Source: Opitutia bacterium (lineage in GTDB: Bacteria; Verrucomicrobiota; Verrucomicrobiia; Opitutales; UBA953). From it: 64,000 bases of DNA. A model generated the notes under the pieces. That model ran no database searches. It saw nothing but the letters and a program-made list of their open reading frames with translations, and was not told the DNA's origin. The stretch lies in assembly GCA_947377865.1 (NCBI GenBank), contig CANCHK010000003.1, positions 29,961 to 93,960 of the forward strand. The letters run 5' to 3'. Positions 38,368 to 49,517 of this stretch are shown here, piece by piece. Numbering within the stretch: the first letter of the stretch is position 1; each line of letters begins with the position of its first letter. A program made the translations under genes and the position numbers.

Positions 38368-38599
38368 GCAAAGGGAGACCGGAAATAATGCTGCGGCTGA
38401 TATCATAGTCAGGTGACAGGTGACGGGCACAGGAGTCGGGAGTTCGAATTCCAGCCGTTCGGGAGTCAGCCACGGGAACCTGATGCCGATGGCCGAGGGC
38501 CGAACGGCCGATTCCTGAACCGCTGATGCCCCGATGGCTGTCACCCGACACCTGAAAAGGAACCCCAGCCAATCATCCGGTCTCCGGTTACCCTTTGAG
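38368..38599. repeat. Inverted copies of the CAAAGGGA(G/A)ACCGG element
   Basis: The gap between the pyruvyl-transferase-like gene and the next gene holds no coding sequence. A segment GCAAAGGGAGACCGG with ATGCTGCGG after it (38368-38395) and, inverted, AACCCCAGCCAATCATCCGG continuing to CCCTTTGAG (38560-38599) match the two ends of the element seen complete at 11486-11559 and 54966-55045. In between are CAGGTGAC-type repeats (about 38410-38430 and 38540-38555). Confidence 0.65.
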
Positions 38600-38632
38600 C
38601 GATTGATTACCTAGCCCTGGCCCTGCTTCAGC

Positions 38633-41600
38633 CTAATTCTTTTTCGCAATTTCACGCTTAGGCAACATCGCGAAATACTGTTCCTGCGCGGCCTTCACCT
38701 TGAGCTTCAACGGCTCGACCTGAGGAGTCAGTTCGGCGTAAGACTGGGCAATCTCCTCGAGGTTCTTGTCGCGCTGCGGAATATCCTTCTCGGCGGCATG
38801 CAGTGCCTTCTCGGCGTTAGCCTTCTCGCTCTTGGTGAGTTCGAGCGTCTTGGCGGCGGATTCGACGAGCAGGCGCTTCGCCTCGACGGGCTTTGCGGCC
38901 TCGGCCAGCTGGGCACGGACGGCGACGAGCGCCTTATCGAGGATGGGCAGGCCATCCTTGGCCTTCTGCAAGGATGCCTGAAGGGCGGGCAGCTTAGCGG
39001 CGTAGTCCTTCTCGGCGGCGACACCGGGGGCGGCAAGCTTCTCGCGTTCGGCGAGATGCATTGCACGTTCCTTGGTGATCGCGGCGACGATAACTCCGGC
39101 CGGGCCGATCTCCTTTTCGGCGGCAACGACCGCGGCGTCGGCGGCAGCCTGCGCGGCGAGGGTCGCCTGCTCGACAGACTTGGCGGCGACGAGCGCCTTC
39201 TCGGCTTCACCCTGCCCTGCCTGAGACTTCGTCAGCGCAATTCTGGCTTCGGCGACCTGCTGTTCGGTCTGCTTCTTGCGGGAGAAATAGCTGAATGAGA
39301 ACACCGCAGTGAAATTTCTGGCTTCACCGTAGGCCCGTACGGCCACGGCCAGATCGGCTTCGGCCTTCTTGGTGGCGTCAGCGGCTTTGGCGGCGGCGAG
39401 CGCGATTACCTTGGACTTGGCGGCGCTTTCCGCCGTCGAGGCCTTCGCCTTGGCGGCGGCGGCCTTGGCGACGTCGGCTACCTTCTTCAGTTCGTCCACC
39501 TTGGCGGTGGCTTCGTTGAGGCGGGCCCGTAGCGGCGTGGTGAATTTCTCGCGGTAAGCATCGACGGCGACCTTGGAGACGGTGACGGCGGCGTCGCGAT
39601 CCTGACCGAGTCGAACGATGGCTTCGCCCTGGGCGTCGACCAGCTTCTGTTGCGCCTCGATCTTGCCCATGACCTCGGCTTCGCTGAGGCGTAGCGGCGA
39701 AAGCGTCTTGTCCAAGGCGGCGAATTCGGCCTTGAGCGCCTCGAGCGCTGCTAGCTGCTTCGGAACCTGCTCTTCGTTCTGCACGATGGTCTTCTTGGAA
39801 GAGATGATACGAGCGGCGGCGGTCACTTTGGCGGCTTCGTTATCGGCCTTCGCAGCGATGAGATCGGCGATGTCCTGCTCGAGCTTGGTGAGCTTATCCT
39901 GCTCGGTGAGCACGCCGACGTTGAACTGCGCGGCTTTGAGGGTGACGATGCGTTCGCGGATCGCAGTGGCTTCCGCGACGACGTCACGGACCTTGGCCTG
40001 TGCGGCCGTCAGGTCAGCCTTGGCTTTGGCCAGTTCGGCCTCGGCGGCCCGGAACGGAGCCGCGGTAGGCTTCAGTTTGGCGATCTCCTGACCGAAGTAG
40101 GTCAGGCCGCCGCGATTATCGGCGACACCTTTGGCGGCAGTCGCTTTTTCCGCGACAGTCTTAGCCTTAGCCGACATACCCTGCCAATAGGCGAGGCCCT
40201 TGGTGACCTCGGCGAACTTAGCTTCATGTTCCGCGAGTTTCTTCGAGGCGGGTTCGCCCTCGGCTTTCACCTTGGACAGCGCGACTTCGGCGGCGGGGAT
40301 ACGGGCCTGGGCGGCCTTCGCGACGGCCTCGGCGGGCGCGAGCATGGGCTCAAGTTCGGTCAGGCGCTTCTCTGAAATCGTGACGCGATCGGCGATCTTG
40401 GGAGGGTTGCTGGAGACCTGGGTGATTTCGCGTCCGGTCTCGGTCTCAAAGAAGCGGACCTCTCCCAGCCAGTTGCTGGAGACGAAGGTCTTGGAGTCAT
40501 AAAGACCGACGATGCGGGCGACCTGATCGGACTGCTTGACGCCCTGAGGATGTTCGAGGCGCTTGCCCTCGATGCTCCACATCGCGGTGGTTCCGTCGGC
40601 GCCGCAAGAAAGGAGGCGGCCGTCCGGAGTAAAGGAGACTGACTGAACGTTGCCACCATGCGCACCCCAACTGGCGACCTGTTTGCCGGTCTTCATCTCC
40701 CAGGTCATGATCACACCATCGGCGGAGCAGCTGGCGAGGATGTTGGAGTCGGCACGCCAGGCCAGGTCGGTGACGCTTCCCTTATGTTGGCCGAGGGAGT
40801 AAAATTCGCCTCCATTGTCCGCTTCCCAGACAAAGACGTTGCCATTACGATCGGAGGTCGCGAGCAGGATGCCATCAGGACTGAAGTCAGCGCCGGTCAC
40901 CCACTCGGTGTGCTTTGAGATGAGGTAGAGCTGTTCGCCCGTGGCGACGTCGAAGCACTTCACCTTCTTCGCATTGGTCGCAAGCACGACCTTGCGATGA
41001 TCAGGCGAGATGTCGGCCGACATGACCTGGTCGAACTCCTTACCAATCTCGGTGATGCGCTTGCCGGTCTTGACGTCCCAGACGATAGCATGGCCGATCT
41101 TACCTCCGCGGCCACCGCCCATGACGAGCAAAGAACCGTTGGCGCTGAACTTCAGCGAACGAGCATAGCCTTCGGGATACGGCAGGATACCAGCAAGCTC
41201 ATGCGTGTCGGTATCGTAGAGCAGGATCTGCTTCTGCCCGGCGACGGCGAGGAGCGAAGTCCACGGGCTAGCGGCCATCGCAATGACGGCGGACGTGCGC
41301 GGGGTGACGATGACCGGCTCGAGCAGGACGTTCTCAGGACGGGCCACCGGGCCGGTCGGCTTGCCTGCGCCGCCGGCGAAAGTCAGATCGACTTTAGGGC
41401 GATTGGATTTCTTTGCGACGCTACCCTTCGCTTGAAGCACCCCGCCAGCGATCCACTTGGAAAGTAACGCCAAGTCCTTGGCCTCGAGGGGTGCGCCTTC
41501 TGGCGGCATGTAAGGCTCTTCCTTCTTGGAACTGCAGGTCCACAAGCGGCTGGCCTGCGGGTTACCGGCGTCGACGACCACGCCGCCGCTGCCACCGTTC

Positions 41601-41812
41601 ATCAGGCCGGAATAGCTGGTCAGCTCGAGGCCGCCCTTCTTCTTGTCAGGATTGTGGCAGGAGAAGCACTTGTTCTCGAGCAACGGGCGGATGTGGTCGT
41701 CGTACGTCAGCTTTTCGTTATCCTGGGCCCAGGAAGCGACGGAGACCAAGCCCGCAGCCAAGATGAGGCAACGACGGGAGAGCCAACGGAAATCAGGGAA
41801 GGCGGCAGACAT
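38633..41812 (-). CDS. Heme-binding PSCyt1 / WD40 / long coiled-coil fusion protein
   Basis: This 1059-residue exported protein combines three parts. A signal region (about 1-29) is followed by a planctomycete-type cytochrome domain with heme motif CFSCH (Cys49-His53) and the MPPEGAPL turn. A WD40 propeller covers about residues 170-480 (repeats such as GADFSPDGILLATSDRNGNVFVWE). A 550-residue Ala/Lys/Glu-rich coiled coil runs to the C-terminus. ATG 41812 is preferred to a TTG at 41824. It is the last gene of a four-gene operon with DUF1501, PPC and PSCyt/DUF1553 proteins. I infer an envelope scaffold with a redox domain; the real function is unknown. Confidence 0.85.
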   Translation of the reverse strand: MSAAFPDFRWLSRRCLILAAGLVSVASWAQDNEKLTYDDHIRPLLENKCFSCHNPDKKKGGLELTSYSGLMNGGSGGVVVDAGNPQASRLWTCSSKKEEPYMPPEGAPLEAKDLALLSKWIAGGVLQAKGSVAKKSNRPKVDLTFAGGAGKPTGPVARPENVLLEPVIVTPRTSAVIAMAASPWTSLLAVAGQKQILLYDTDTHELAGILPYPEGYARSLKFSANGSLLVMGGGRGGKIGHAIVWDVKTGKRITEIGKEFDQVMSADISPDHRKVVLATNAKKVKCFDVATGEQLYLISKHTEWVTGADFSPDGILLATSDRNGNVFVWEADNGGEFYSLGQHKGSVTDLAWRADSNILASCSADGVIMTWEMKTGKQVASWGAHGGNVQSVSFTPDGRLLSCGADGTTAMWSIEGKRLEHPQGVKQSDQVARIVGLYDSKTFVSSNWLGEVRFFETETGREITQVSSNPPKIADRVTISEKRLTELEPMLAPAEAVAKAAQARIPAAEVALSKVKAEGEPASKKLAEHEAKFAEVTKGLAYWQGMSAKAKTVAEKATAAKGVADNRGGLTYFGQEIAKLKPTAAPFRAAEAELAKAKADLTAAQAKVRDVVAEATAIRERIVTLKAAQFNVGVLTEQDKLTKLEQDIADLIAAKADNEAAKVTAAARIISSKKTIVQNEEQVPKQLAALEALKAEFAALDKTLSPLRLSEAEVMGKIEAQQKLVDAQGEAIVRLGQDRDAAVTVSKVAVDAYREKFTTPLRARLNEATAKVDELKKVADVAKAAAAKAKASTAESAAKSKVIALAAAKAADATKKAEADLAVAVRAYGEARNFTAVFSFSYFSRKKQTEQQVAEARIALTKSQAGQGEAEKALVAAKSVEQATLAAQAAADAAVVAAEKEIGPAGVIVAAITKERAMHLAEREKLAAPGVAAEKDYAAKLPALQASLQKAKDGLPILDKALVAVRAQLAEAAKPVEAKRLLVESAAKTLELTKSEKANAEKALHAAEKDIPQRDKNLEEIAQSYAELTPQVEPLKLKVKAAQEQYFAMLPKREIAKKN

Positions 41813-41825
41813 GCGAACGGACAAA

Positions 41826-44639
<2,814 letters not shown>

Positions 44640-44649
44640 GTCAGGGAAA

Positions 44650-47094
44650 TCAGTTCTTGGGCGCTTCGTTCTTCTGGCGGAGCTGTTCGAGTCGGGAAAG
44701 GACGACCGGTGCGGCCGGAACGGGTGCACCCGCAGCGGCCTTGGCGGCGGCGGGCGTGGCGGCCTTGGCAACTGGCGCGGGCGCGGCCTTGCGGGCGGGA
44801 TCAAGGCGCAGGATCGAGCCGAGGGCGATGCGGTGCGTGGCGAAGCTCTTGCCGACCGGGACGTCAATCTGGACGAACATGTTCGCCGTCTTCCCGACGC
44901 GCGACTTCTCATCGGTCTCGATAGTGAAGCGGAGTTCCTTCGTATCCTTCGTCACCTTGATAGGGGCGATGCGGATCGTGTCGGGGGCGCCGACGAGCTG
45001 GGCGGTGGCTTCGCCTTCGAACGGACGCGTGACCTCGAAGTTGGTCGTCATCGCGCCGGGCGTACCGATCTCGAGCGCGGTGAGCGGAATGGCGTTGGCG
45101 GCCACATAAGGAGCCTCGGTCGCCAGTTCGGCAAACGGCGAGGCGTTGTATACCCTGCCCTTGCCGGCGTCGGCCTCGCCTTGGACCACAAACTTCCAGG
45201 TCTTCGTATCGACGTTGGCGTTGGCGTTGAGTTGAAACTCGCACTCGTTGGAGTCCGCCGCAATGACCTTCTCGCCGAGCGAAGAAACACCAGGAGGCGT
45301 CCAGCACATGAAGACGCGGATGGAGCCCTTGAAGCCTTCCTTACGCTTCGCGATCACCTTGAGATTGAAGACACCATTGCGCACGAGCGGGGTCTCGGGC
45401 TTCTGGATTTCGAGCGAGTAAGGCGCTTCGTCAACCACGGCGACGGGCAGCTGGTCCTCGATGCCTTGGTAATAGATAACGTTACCGATCCGGACGATGT
45501 CGTAGGTACGGCGCATCTGTCCAACGATCTTGTTATTCGGATCCTTCGGCTGGAGGAGCGGCGTGACGATGGCGCCACCATAGGGAGCGTCCGCGGCGGC
45601 TTCGAGTACGAGCGGCACGCCAGGCTGATCACCCGGGGCGGCGTCCTCGAGCAACTTCACGCCGGCCGGAAGGTCCTTAAGTTCGAAACGATAGTCGCCG
45701 CCGACGCCATTGCGGGTGAAGTTCTCGAGCAGCACCATGCGGCCACCCTTCGGCACGGCCATGAACTGGCGGTAGCTAGTATCGTTGACGGTGTAGTCAG
45801 GCGAGGCGAACGTCAGGCTCGGTTGCGAGGCGACCATCTCGATGCGGTAGACGAAGTTAGGTCCGCCGCGTTCGAGGTGGTCGGTGATGCGGACCGTGTA
45901 GATGCCGTCGACCGGTGCGGTGATCTTGAAGCGGGAATCGAGGCGTCGCATGCCGCCGCCGTCATCGTTGCCGACGAGGGAGGCGCCCTTGGGAGAAAAA
46001 ACACTGACAACCGGGTCGAGGGGAGAGCCCAGGATCTGGGCGAGGGCGCGGCATTCGAAGACCTGGCCCTTCTTGAGGGGGACGCGGAAGCAATCGACGT
46101 CGCCAGGCTTCTCGATGATGCCGTTGAGCGCATAGGCGTCGGCGGCGACGGCGAGGGTGCCCTTCTCGTTCGTATCGTTCGGCTCTAGCTCGAGGGTATT
46201 CTCAATCGTCGAGAGGCGGAAGAGGTTGCCGGACGGCGCGGGCGACTGGGACTTCGGGTAGAGGACGAATTCGGCGTCATTCTCGGTCGGCAGGACGACT
46301 TCTTCAGAGAACGAATCATGCGACTCGACGAAACGCACGGTCAGCTTTGAGCCGAGCTTGCCGCCCGCGGGGTAGACCGCGTCAGGGCGCCGGAAATCAC
46401 CCACGTGGAGGCGGTAGTAGGAATTGGCGGAGCCCCGGTAGGAGGACTCACGAACCATCACATAGTAATCGCCGTCGTATTCGGCGGTGAAGGAACAGTA
46501 GCCGTCCTGACGATACAGGATTGTGTCGTCAGAGAAAGCCTTCTCGAACTTGTTCTTGTCGAGAATGGCCACATAAGGATCCATCGCCCCGCCCGGAATC
46601 GCGCCGAGACGCAGGCCATCAACCTGAACGCCGATGCGCTGGCCCTTCTTGACGGTGACCTTGTAGTAATCGACGTCCTCGGCGAGGATTACGCCTTCGA
46701 TAGTCTGATTGAGCGCGATCTTTTGCGCGGAGACAAATTCGCTATTAGGCTCCATCTCCTCGACGTTCGGGAAGGGGCTCGCGAAGAACTGGCGCATATG
46801 CGAAATGCCGGACTTCGTGCGTACGCGCATGACGTGGTTGCCGGCCTGAACAGACTTAGCAATCGAGAGGGTAAGCTCCACCTTGTTGCCTGAGCGGCTC
46901 TCGACGCTCTTCACCTTGAAGCCGGGCGTGTAGAACATCAGGTCCTCGAAATCGTCGAGGAGGGCGCCGGTGATCGTCAGCTTGACGTCGGCGCCAATCT
47001 GGCCGCCATGCGGCTTCAGCGTCGTCATGCTGGGGTAGGCCGCCCACGCAGAGAGCGGAGCGAGCAGGAGCGCAACAAGGAGACGGAACTTCAT
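44650..47094 (-). CDS. Exported PPC-domain (pre-peptidase C-terminal) protein
   Basis: This 814-residue exported protein has signal peptide MKFRLLVALLLAPLSAWA and no peptidase domain. An Ig-like start (GGQIGADVKLTITG) is followed by two PPC-type beta-sandwich domains, recognisable by MEPNSEFVSAQKI...DVDYYKVTVKKGQRI and LEPNDTNEKG...DVDCFRVPLKKGQVF. Further beta-rich regions and an Ala/Pro-rich linker (about residues 760-800) come next. PPC domains usually accompany secreted enzymes as binding or folding modules. Here the protein sits between the DUF1501 and PSCyt genes, a recurring neighbourhood in PVC bacteria. Confidence 0.85.
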   Translation of the reverse strand: MKFRLLVALLLAPLSAWAAYPSMTTLKPHGGQIGADVKLTITGALLDDFEDLMFYTPGFKVKSVESRSGNKVELTLSIAKSVQAGNHVMRVRTKSGISHMRQFFASPFPNVEEMEPNSEFVSAQKIALNQTIEGVILAEDVDYYKVTVKKGQRIGVQVDGLRLGAIPGGAMDPYVAILDKNKFEKAFSDDTILYRQDGYCSFTAEYDGDYYVMVRESSYRGSANSYYRLHVGDFRRPDAVYPAGGKLGSKLTVRFVESHDSFSEEVVLPTENDAEFVLYPKSQSPAPSGNLFRLSTIENTLELEPNDTNEKGTLAVAADAYALNGIIEKPGDVDCFRVPLKKGQVFECRALAQILGSPLDPVVSVFSPKGASLVGNDDGGGMRRLDSRFKITAPVDGIYTVRITDHLERGGPNFVYRIEMVASQPSLTFASPDYTVNDTSYRQFMAVPKGGRMVLLENFTRNGVGGDYRFELKDLPAGVKLLEDAAPGDQPGVPLVLEAAADAPYGGAIVTPLLQPKDPNNKIVGQMRRTYDIVRIGNVIYYQGIEDQLPVAVVDEAPYSLEIQKPETPLVRNGVFNLKVIAKRKEGFKGSIRVFMCWTPPGVSSLGEKVIAADSNECEFQLNANANVDTKTWKFVVQGEADAGKGRVYNASPFAELATEAPYVAANAIPLTALEIGTPGAMTTNFEVTRPFEGEATAQLVGAPDTIRIAPIKVTKDTKELRFTIETDEKSRVGKTANMFVQIDVPVGKSFATHRIALGSILRLDPARKAAPAPVAKAATPAAAKAAAGAPVPAAPVVLSRLEQLRQKNEAPKN

Positions 47095-47115
47095 AAAGCT
47101 TTTCAGCGGGGCGCG

Positions 47116-47139
47116 GCCCGCCCGTCGCGCCGGGCGGGC
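47116..47139. promoter_or_regulatory. GC-rich hairpin inside the DUF1501 operon
   Basis: A perfect 9-bp stem GCCCGCCCG / CGGGCGGGC encloses TCGCGC in the 70-base gap between the DUF1501 stop and the PPC start. No T-run follows on the minus strand. It may therefore reduce read-through or protect an mRNA end rather than terminate. Confidence 0.45.
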
Positions 47140-47164
47140 GGACGGATGGGGTTCAGGCGCCGGT

Positions 47165-48496
47165 TCAGGCCAGCCAGTCGGTCATGATGCGACCGCCGTT
47201 GACGATGTCGACCGGACGACCGCCGTCGGACATGATGCGCTTCTCGGCGTTGATACCGAGGACACGGTACATGGTCTTGGCCAAGTCTTCCGGGCCGACC
47301 GCATCGCGGTCAGGCTCGCCACCAAGGGCATCGGACGCGCCGTGGATATAGCCTTCCTTCATGCCGCCTCCGGCCATGGCGACGGAGAAGACGCGCGGCC
47401 AGTGGTCGCGGCCGTTGGTGCCGTTGATCTTCGGAGTACGTCCGAACTCGGAGCTGACGAGGACGAGCGTGCGCTTGAGCAGTCCGCGGTCCTGGAGGTC
47501 GGTGATGAGGCGGGCAAAAGCCTGGTCGAAATTCGGAGCCTGACCGTCAAAGGATCCCTTGATGTTCGAGTGGTGATCCCAGCCACCGTAGGTAACGGAG
47601 ACCATGCGCACGCCAGCTTCGACGAGGCGACGGGCGAGCAGGAAACGCTGACCGGCGGTGTTGCGGCCGTATTCGTCGCGCAGCTTGTCGGATTCCTTGG
47701 AGAGGTCGAAGGCCTCGCGGGCCTTGGCGCTGCTGACGAGGCCGTAGGCGGCCTGCTGGAAGCTGTCCATGGCGCCGATGGCGTCGGACTTCTCGGTGGC
47801 GCGGAAATGTTCGTCGACGGCGGCCAGCATGCTGCGACGGCGGTCGAAGCGCTGCGTGGTGACGTCCTTCGGGGCGAGGAGATCGCGGACGGCAAAGCCC
47901 TTGTCGGCCGGATCGCTGCCCAGTGCAAAGGGACCGAAGGCGCTGCTCATATAGCCGGTTCCCTGCTCTGGAATGCTCTGGCTCGGGACGACGACGTAGG
48001 GCGGCAGGTTATTGCGGCTACCCTGCTCGTGCGAGATGATCGAGCCGTAGCTCGGGAACTTGATCGCGGGGCTCGGACGGTAGCCCGTGAACATGTTGTG
48101 CGTGCCGCGCTCGTGGGCCGCTTCGCCGTGCGTCATCGAACGGACGACGGTCAGCTTGTTCATGATCTTCGCGATATTGACGAACTTCTCGCCGACGTAT
48201 TCGCCGGGGACAGAGGTCTTGATCGGCGTGTACGGACCACGGTAGTCAGGCGAGGCGAAAGGCTTCGGATCCCAGGACTCGTGCTGCGCCATGCCGCCGG
48301 GCAGGTAGATGTGGATGACCGAGTCGGCCATCGCGGTGAAGGACTCGACGCTGGGAATCGCTGCAGCCTTGAGCCGGAGCATGTTCGGCAGGCTCAGGCC
48401 AAGGGTCCCGACCATGCCGATGTGCATGAAGTCTCGGCGACTCAGGGCATTGAGAACATCAGGGTGATTTCCTTCACAATTACGGTGGAGTTTCAT
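47165..48496 (-). CDS. DUF1501 protein with Tat signal
   Basis: This 443-residue protein carries a twin-arginine signal (SRRDFMHIGMVGTLGLSLPNML) and the DUF1501 domain, an alkaline-phosphatase/sulfatase-like fold. Conserved features are YLPGGMAQHESWDPKP at the start, VRSMTHGEAAHERGTHNMFTGY, YGGWDHHSN and SSEFGRTPKINGTNGRDHW. These His/Asp positions resemble metal ligands of that superfamily, but no reaction has been established. ATG 48496 (MKLHRNCEG) is chosen; the frame is open to 48559 in AT-rich leader sequence. It is the first gene of the operon ending at 38633, and Tat export implies folding with cofactor in the cytoplasm. Confidence 0.9.
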   Translation of the reverse strand: MKLHRNCEGNHPDVLNALSRRDFMHIGMVGTLGLSLPNMLRLKAAAIPSVESFTAMADSVIHIYLPGGMAQHESWDPKPFASPDYRGPYTPIKTSVPGEYVGEKFVNIAKIMNKLTVVRSMTHGEAAHERGTHNMFTGYRPSPAIKFPSYGSIISHEQGSRNNLPPYVVVPSQSIPEQGTGYMSSAFGPFALGSDPADKGFAVRDLLAPKDVTTQRFDRRRSMLAAVDEHFRATEKSDAIGAMDSFQQAAYGLVSSAKAREAFDLSKESDKLRDEYGRNTAGQRFLLARRLVEAGVRMVSVTYGGWDHHSNIKGSFDGQAPNFDQAFARLITDLQDRGLLKRTLVLVSSEFGRTPKINGTNGRDHWPRVFSVAMAGGGMKEGYIHGASDALGGEPDRDAVGPEDLAKTMYRVLGINAEKRIMSDGGRPVDIVNGGRIMTDWLA

Positions 48497-48559
48497 GGGG
48501 CTGACGGGGGTTGCCTTTGAGACAGTTGGATGTCCGACAGGTTGCGAATAAATATGCAT

Positions 48560-48650
48560 TTTTGCCTTCTATCCTACCAAGCCTAGCATATGACTGAAAT
48601 CAGTCTTATTAATAATATTAATGGCTTATTTCTTTCATTAAATCGCCGAG
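48560..48650 (-). promoter_or_regulatory. AT-rich palindromic region upstream of the DUF1501 operon
   Basis: This is one of the few AT-rich stretches in the window. It contains the palindromes GACTGAAATCAGTC (48594-48607) and ATTAATAATATTAAT (about 48608-48624), 60-130 bases before the DUF1501 start. It is the natural place for the promoter and an operator of the four-gene operon. I cannot name a regulator or fix the -35 and -10 boxes. Confidence 0.45.
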
Positions 48651-48676
48651 GCGCCCCTTTGGCACCTTGGCACGAA

Positions 48677-48702
48677 AAAGGGCGGGGTTACTCCCGCCCT
48701 TT
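48677..48702. terminator. Strong terminator hairpin after the DUF1080 gene
   Basis: The 10-bp stem AAAGGGCGGG / CCCGCCCTTT (48677-48686 with 48693-48702) encloses a 6-base loop. On the minus strand it lies 22 bases past the DUF1080 stop. TTTCGTGCC follows, so it ends that transcript and separates it from the DUF1501 operon. Confidence 0.8.
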
Positions 48703-48724
48703 CGGACCGAAATGAAGCCTCAGC

Positions 48725-49369
48725 TTACTTGATCTCGCCGACCGAGATATTGCGGTACTCGACCTTCATCTTCACGCCGCCGTGGACCTGGAGGCCGATC
48801 GGAGCTGCCTTGGGGTAGCCGGCATCGACGTAGCTGACGACCTGCTCGCCATTGATCCAAACGGTGTAGGTGTCGCCCTTGGCCTGGAAGCGGATCTTGT
48901 TCCATTCGTTGTTCTTCCAGAGGGTGGCGACCTTCGGAGCCCAACCGGCTTCAGGGTAACCCGCCTTAGCCGGCTTGCTGCCGGGAATGGTGCAATAGAA
49001 CGCGCCAGTCATGTCCTTCTTGAGGGAGCGGGAGACACCAATCTGCATCTGGATGTCCTTCTTACCGGCGGCGTCGTTGCGGACCATGATGCCGCTATCG
49101 ATCTCGCCGCTGAAACGGCATTCGCACTCGATCACGATGTCCTGGTAGGACTTCTCGGTGTAGAGCATATTGCCCTTCTTGTAATCCTTGAAGGCTTCTT
49201 TGTTTTCGCCGGTCAGGACGCCGTCGGCGGCGGTCCAGAAGGCGTCGGCACTGGAAGTCTTCCAGCCCGCGAGGTCCTTACCATTGAAGGCGGACTCGAG
49301 TTTGATATCGGCGGCGGAAGCCGAGACGACGAGGGCGGCCAGAGCCGCGAGGAGACGGAGGGATTTCAT
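48725..49369 (-). CDS. DUF1080 (3-keto-disaccharide hydrolase / LamG-like) exported protein
   Basis: This 214-residue protein has a signal peptide (MKSLRLLAALAALVVSASA) and one DUF1080 jelly-roll domain. Features are FNGKDLAGWKTSS near the start, GDFxFxxExR-type strand VIECECRFSGEIDSGIMVRND, NEWNKIRFQAKGDTYTVWINGEQV and IGLQVHGGVKMKVEYRNISV at the end. Members in Bacteroidota hydrolyse 3-keto-glycosides, while in PVC bacteria most are uncharacterised. The gene is divergent from the propeller gene at 49518, with C-rich tracts abutting both start codons. Confidence 0.88.
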   Translation of the reverse strand: MKSLRLLAALAALVVSASAADIKLESAFNGKDLAGWKTSSADAFWTAADGVLTGENKEAFKDYKKGNMLYTEKSYQDIVIECECRFSGEIDSGIMVRNDAAGKKDIQMQIGVSRSLKKDMTGAFYCTIPGSKPAKAGYPEAGWAPKVATLWKNNEWNKIRFQAKGDTYTVWINGEQVVSYVDAGYPKAAPIGLQVHGGVKMKVEYRNISVGEIK

Positions 49370-49371
49370 AT

Positions 49372-49509
49372 TAGGGGTAGGGGTAGAGATAGGGGTAGGG
49401 GCAGGAGATACAATAAAAGAGCGATGCCGAAAACGGAGTCCCGCCTGCCGAAATCCATTTGCGTCCCGCAAATCCAACCCCTACCCCTCTCCCTACCCCA
49501 ACCCCTTAA
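49372..49509. repeat. Inverted (GGGGTA)n / (CCCCTA)n tracts between divergent genes
   Basis: The left tract (49372-49405) is G-rich on the plus strand and the right tract (49476-49506) is C-rich. They are imperfect reverse complements bounded by ATTA and TTAAT. Each places its C-rich strand directly before a start codon: ATG 49369 on the minus strand and ATG 49518 on the plus strand. The central 70 bases show no other feature. Confidence 0.75.
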
Positions 49510-49517
49510 TCACCCCC

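Noticed and set aside
47116..47139. GC-rich hairpin called as a rho-independent terminator within the DUF1501 operon
   Set aside because: No T-run follows on the transcribed strand and the downstream genes are closely spaced, so it is listed only as a possible regulatory hairpin.
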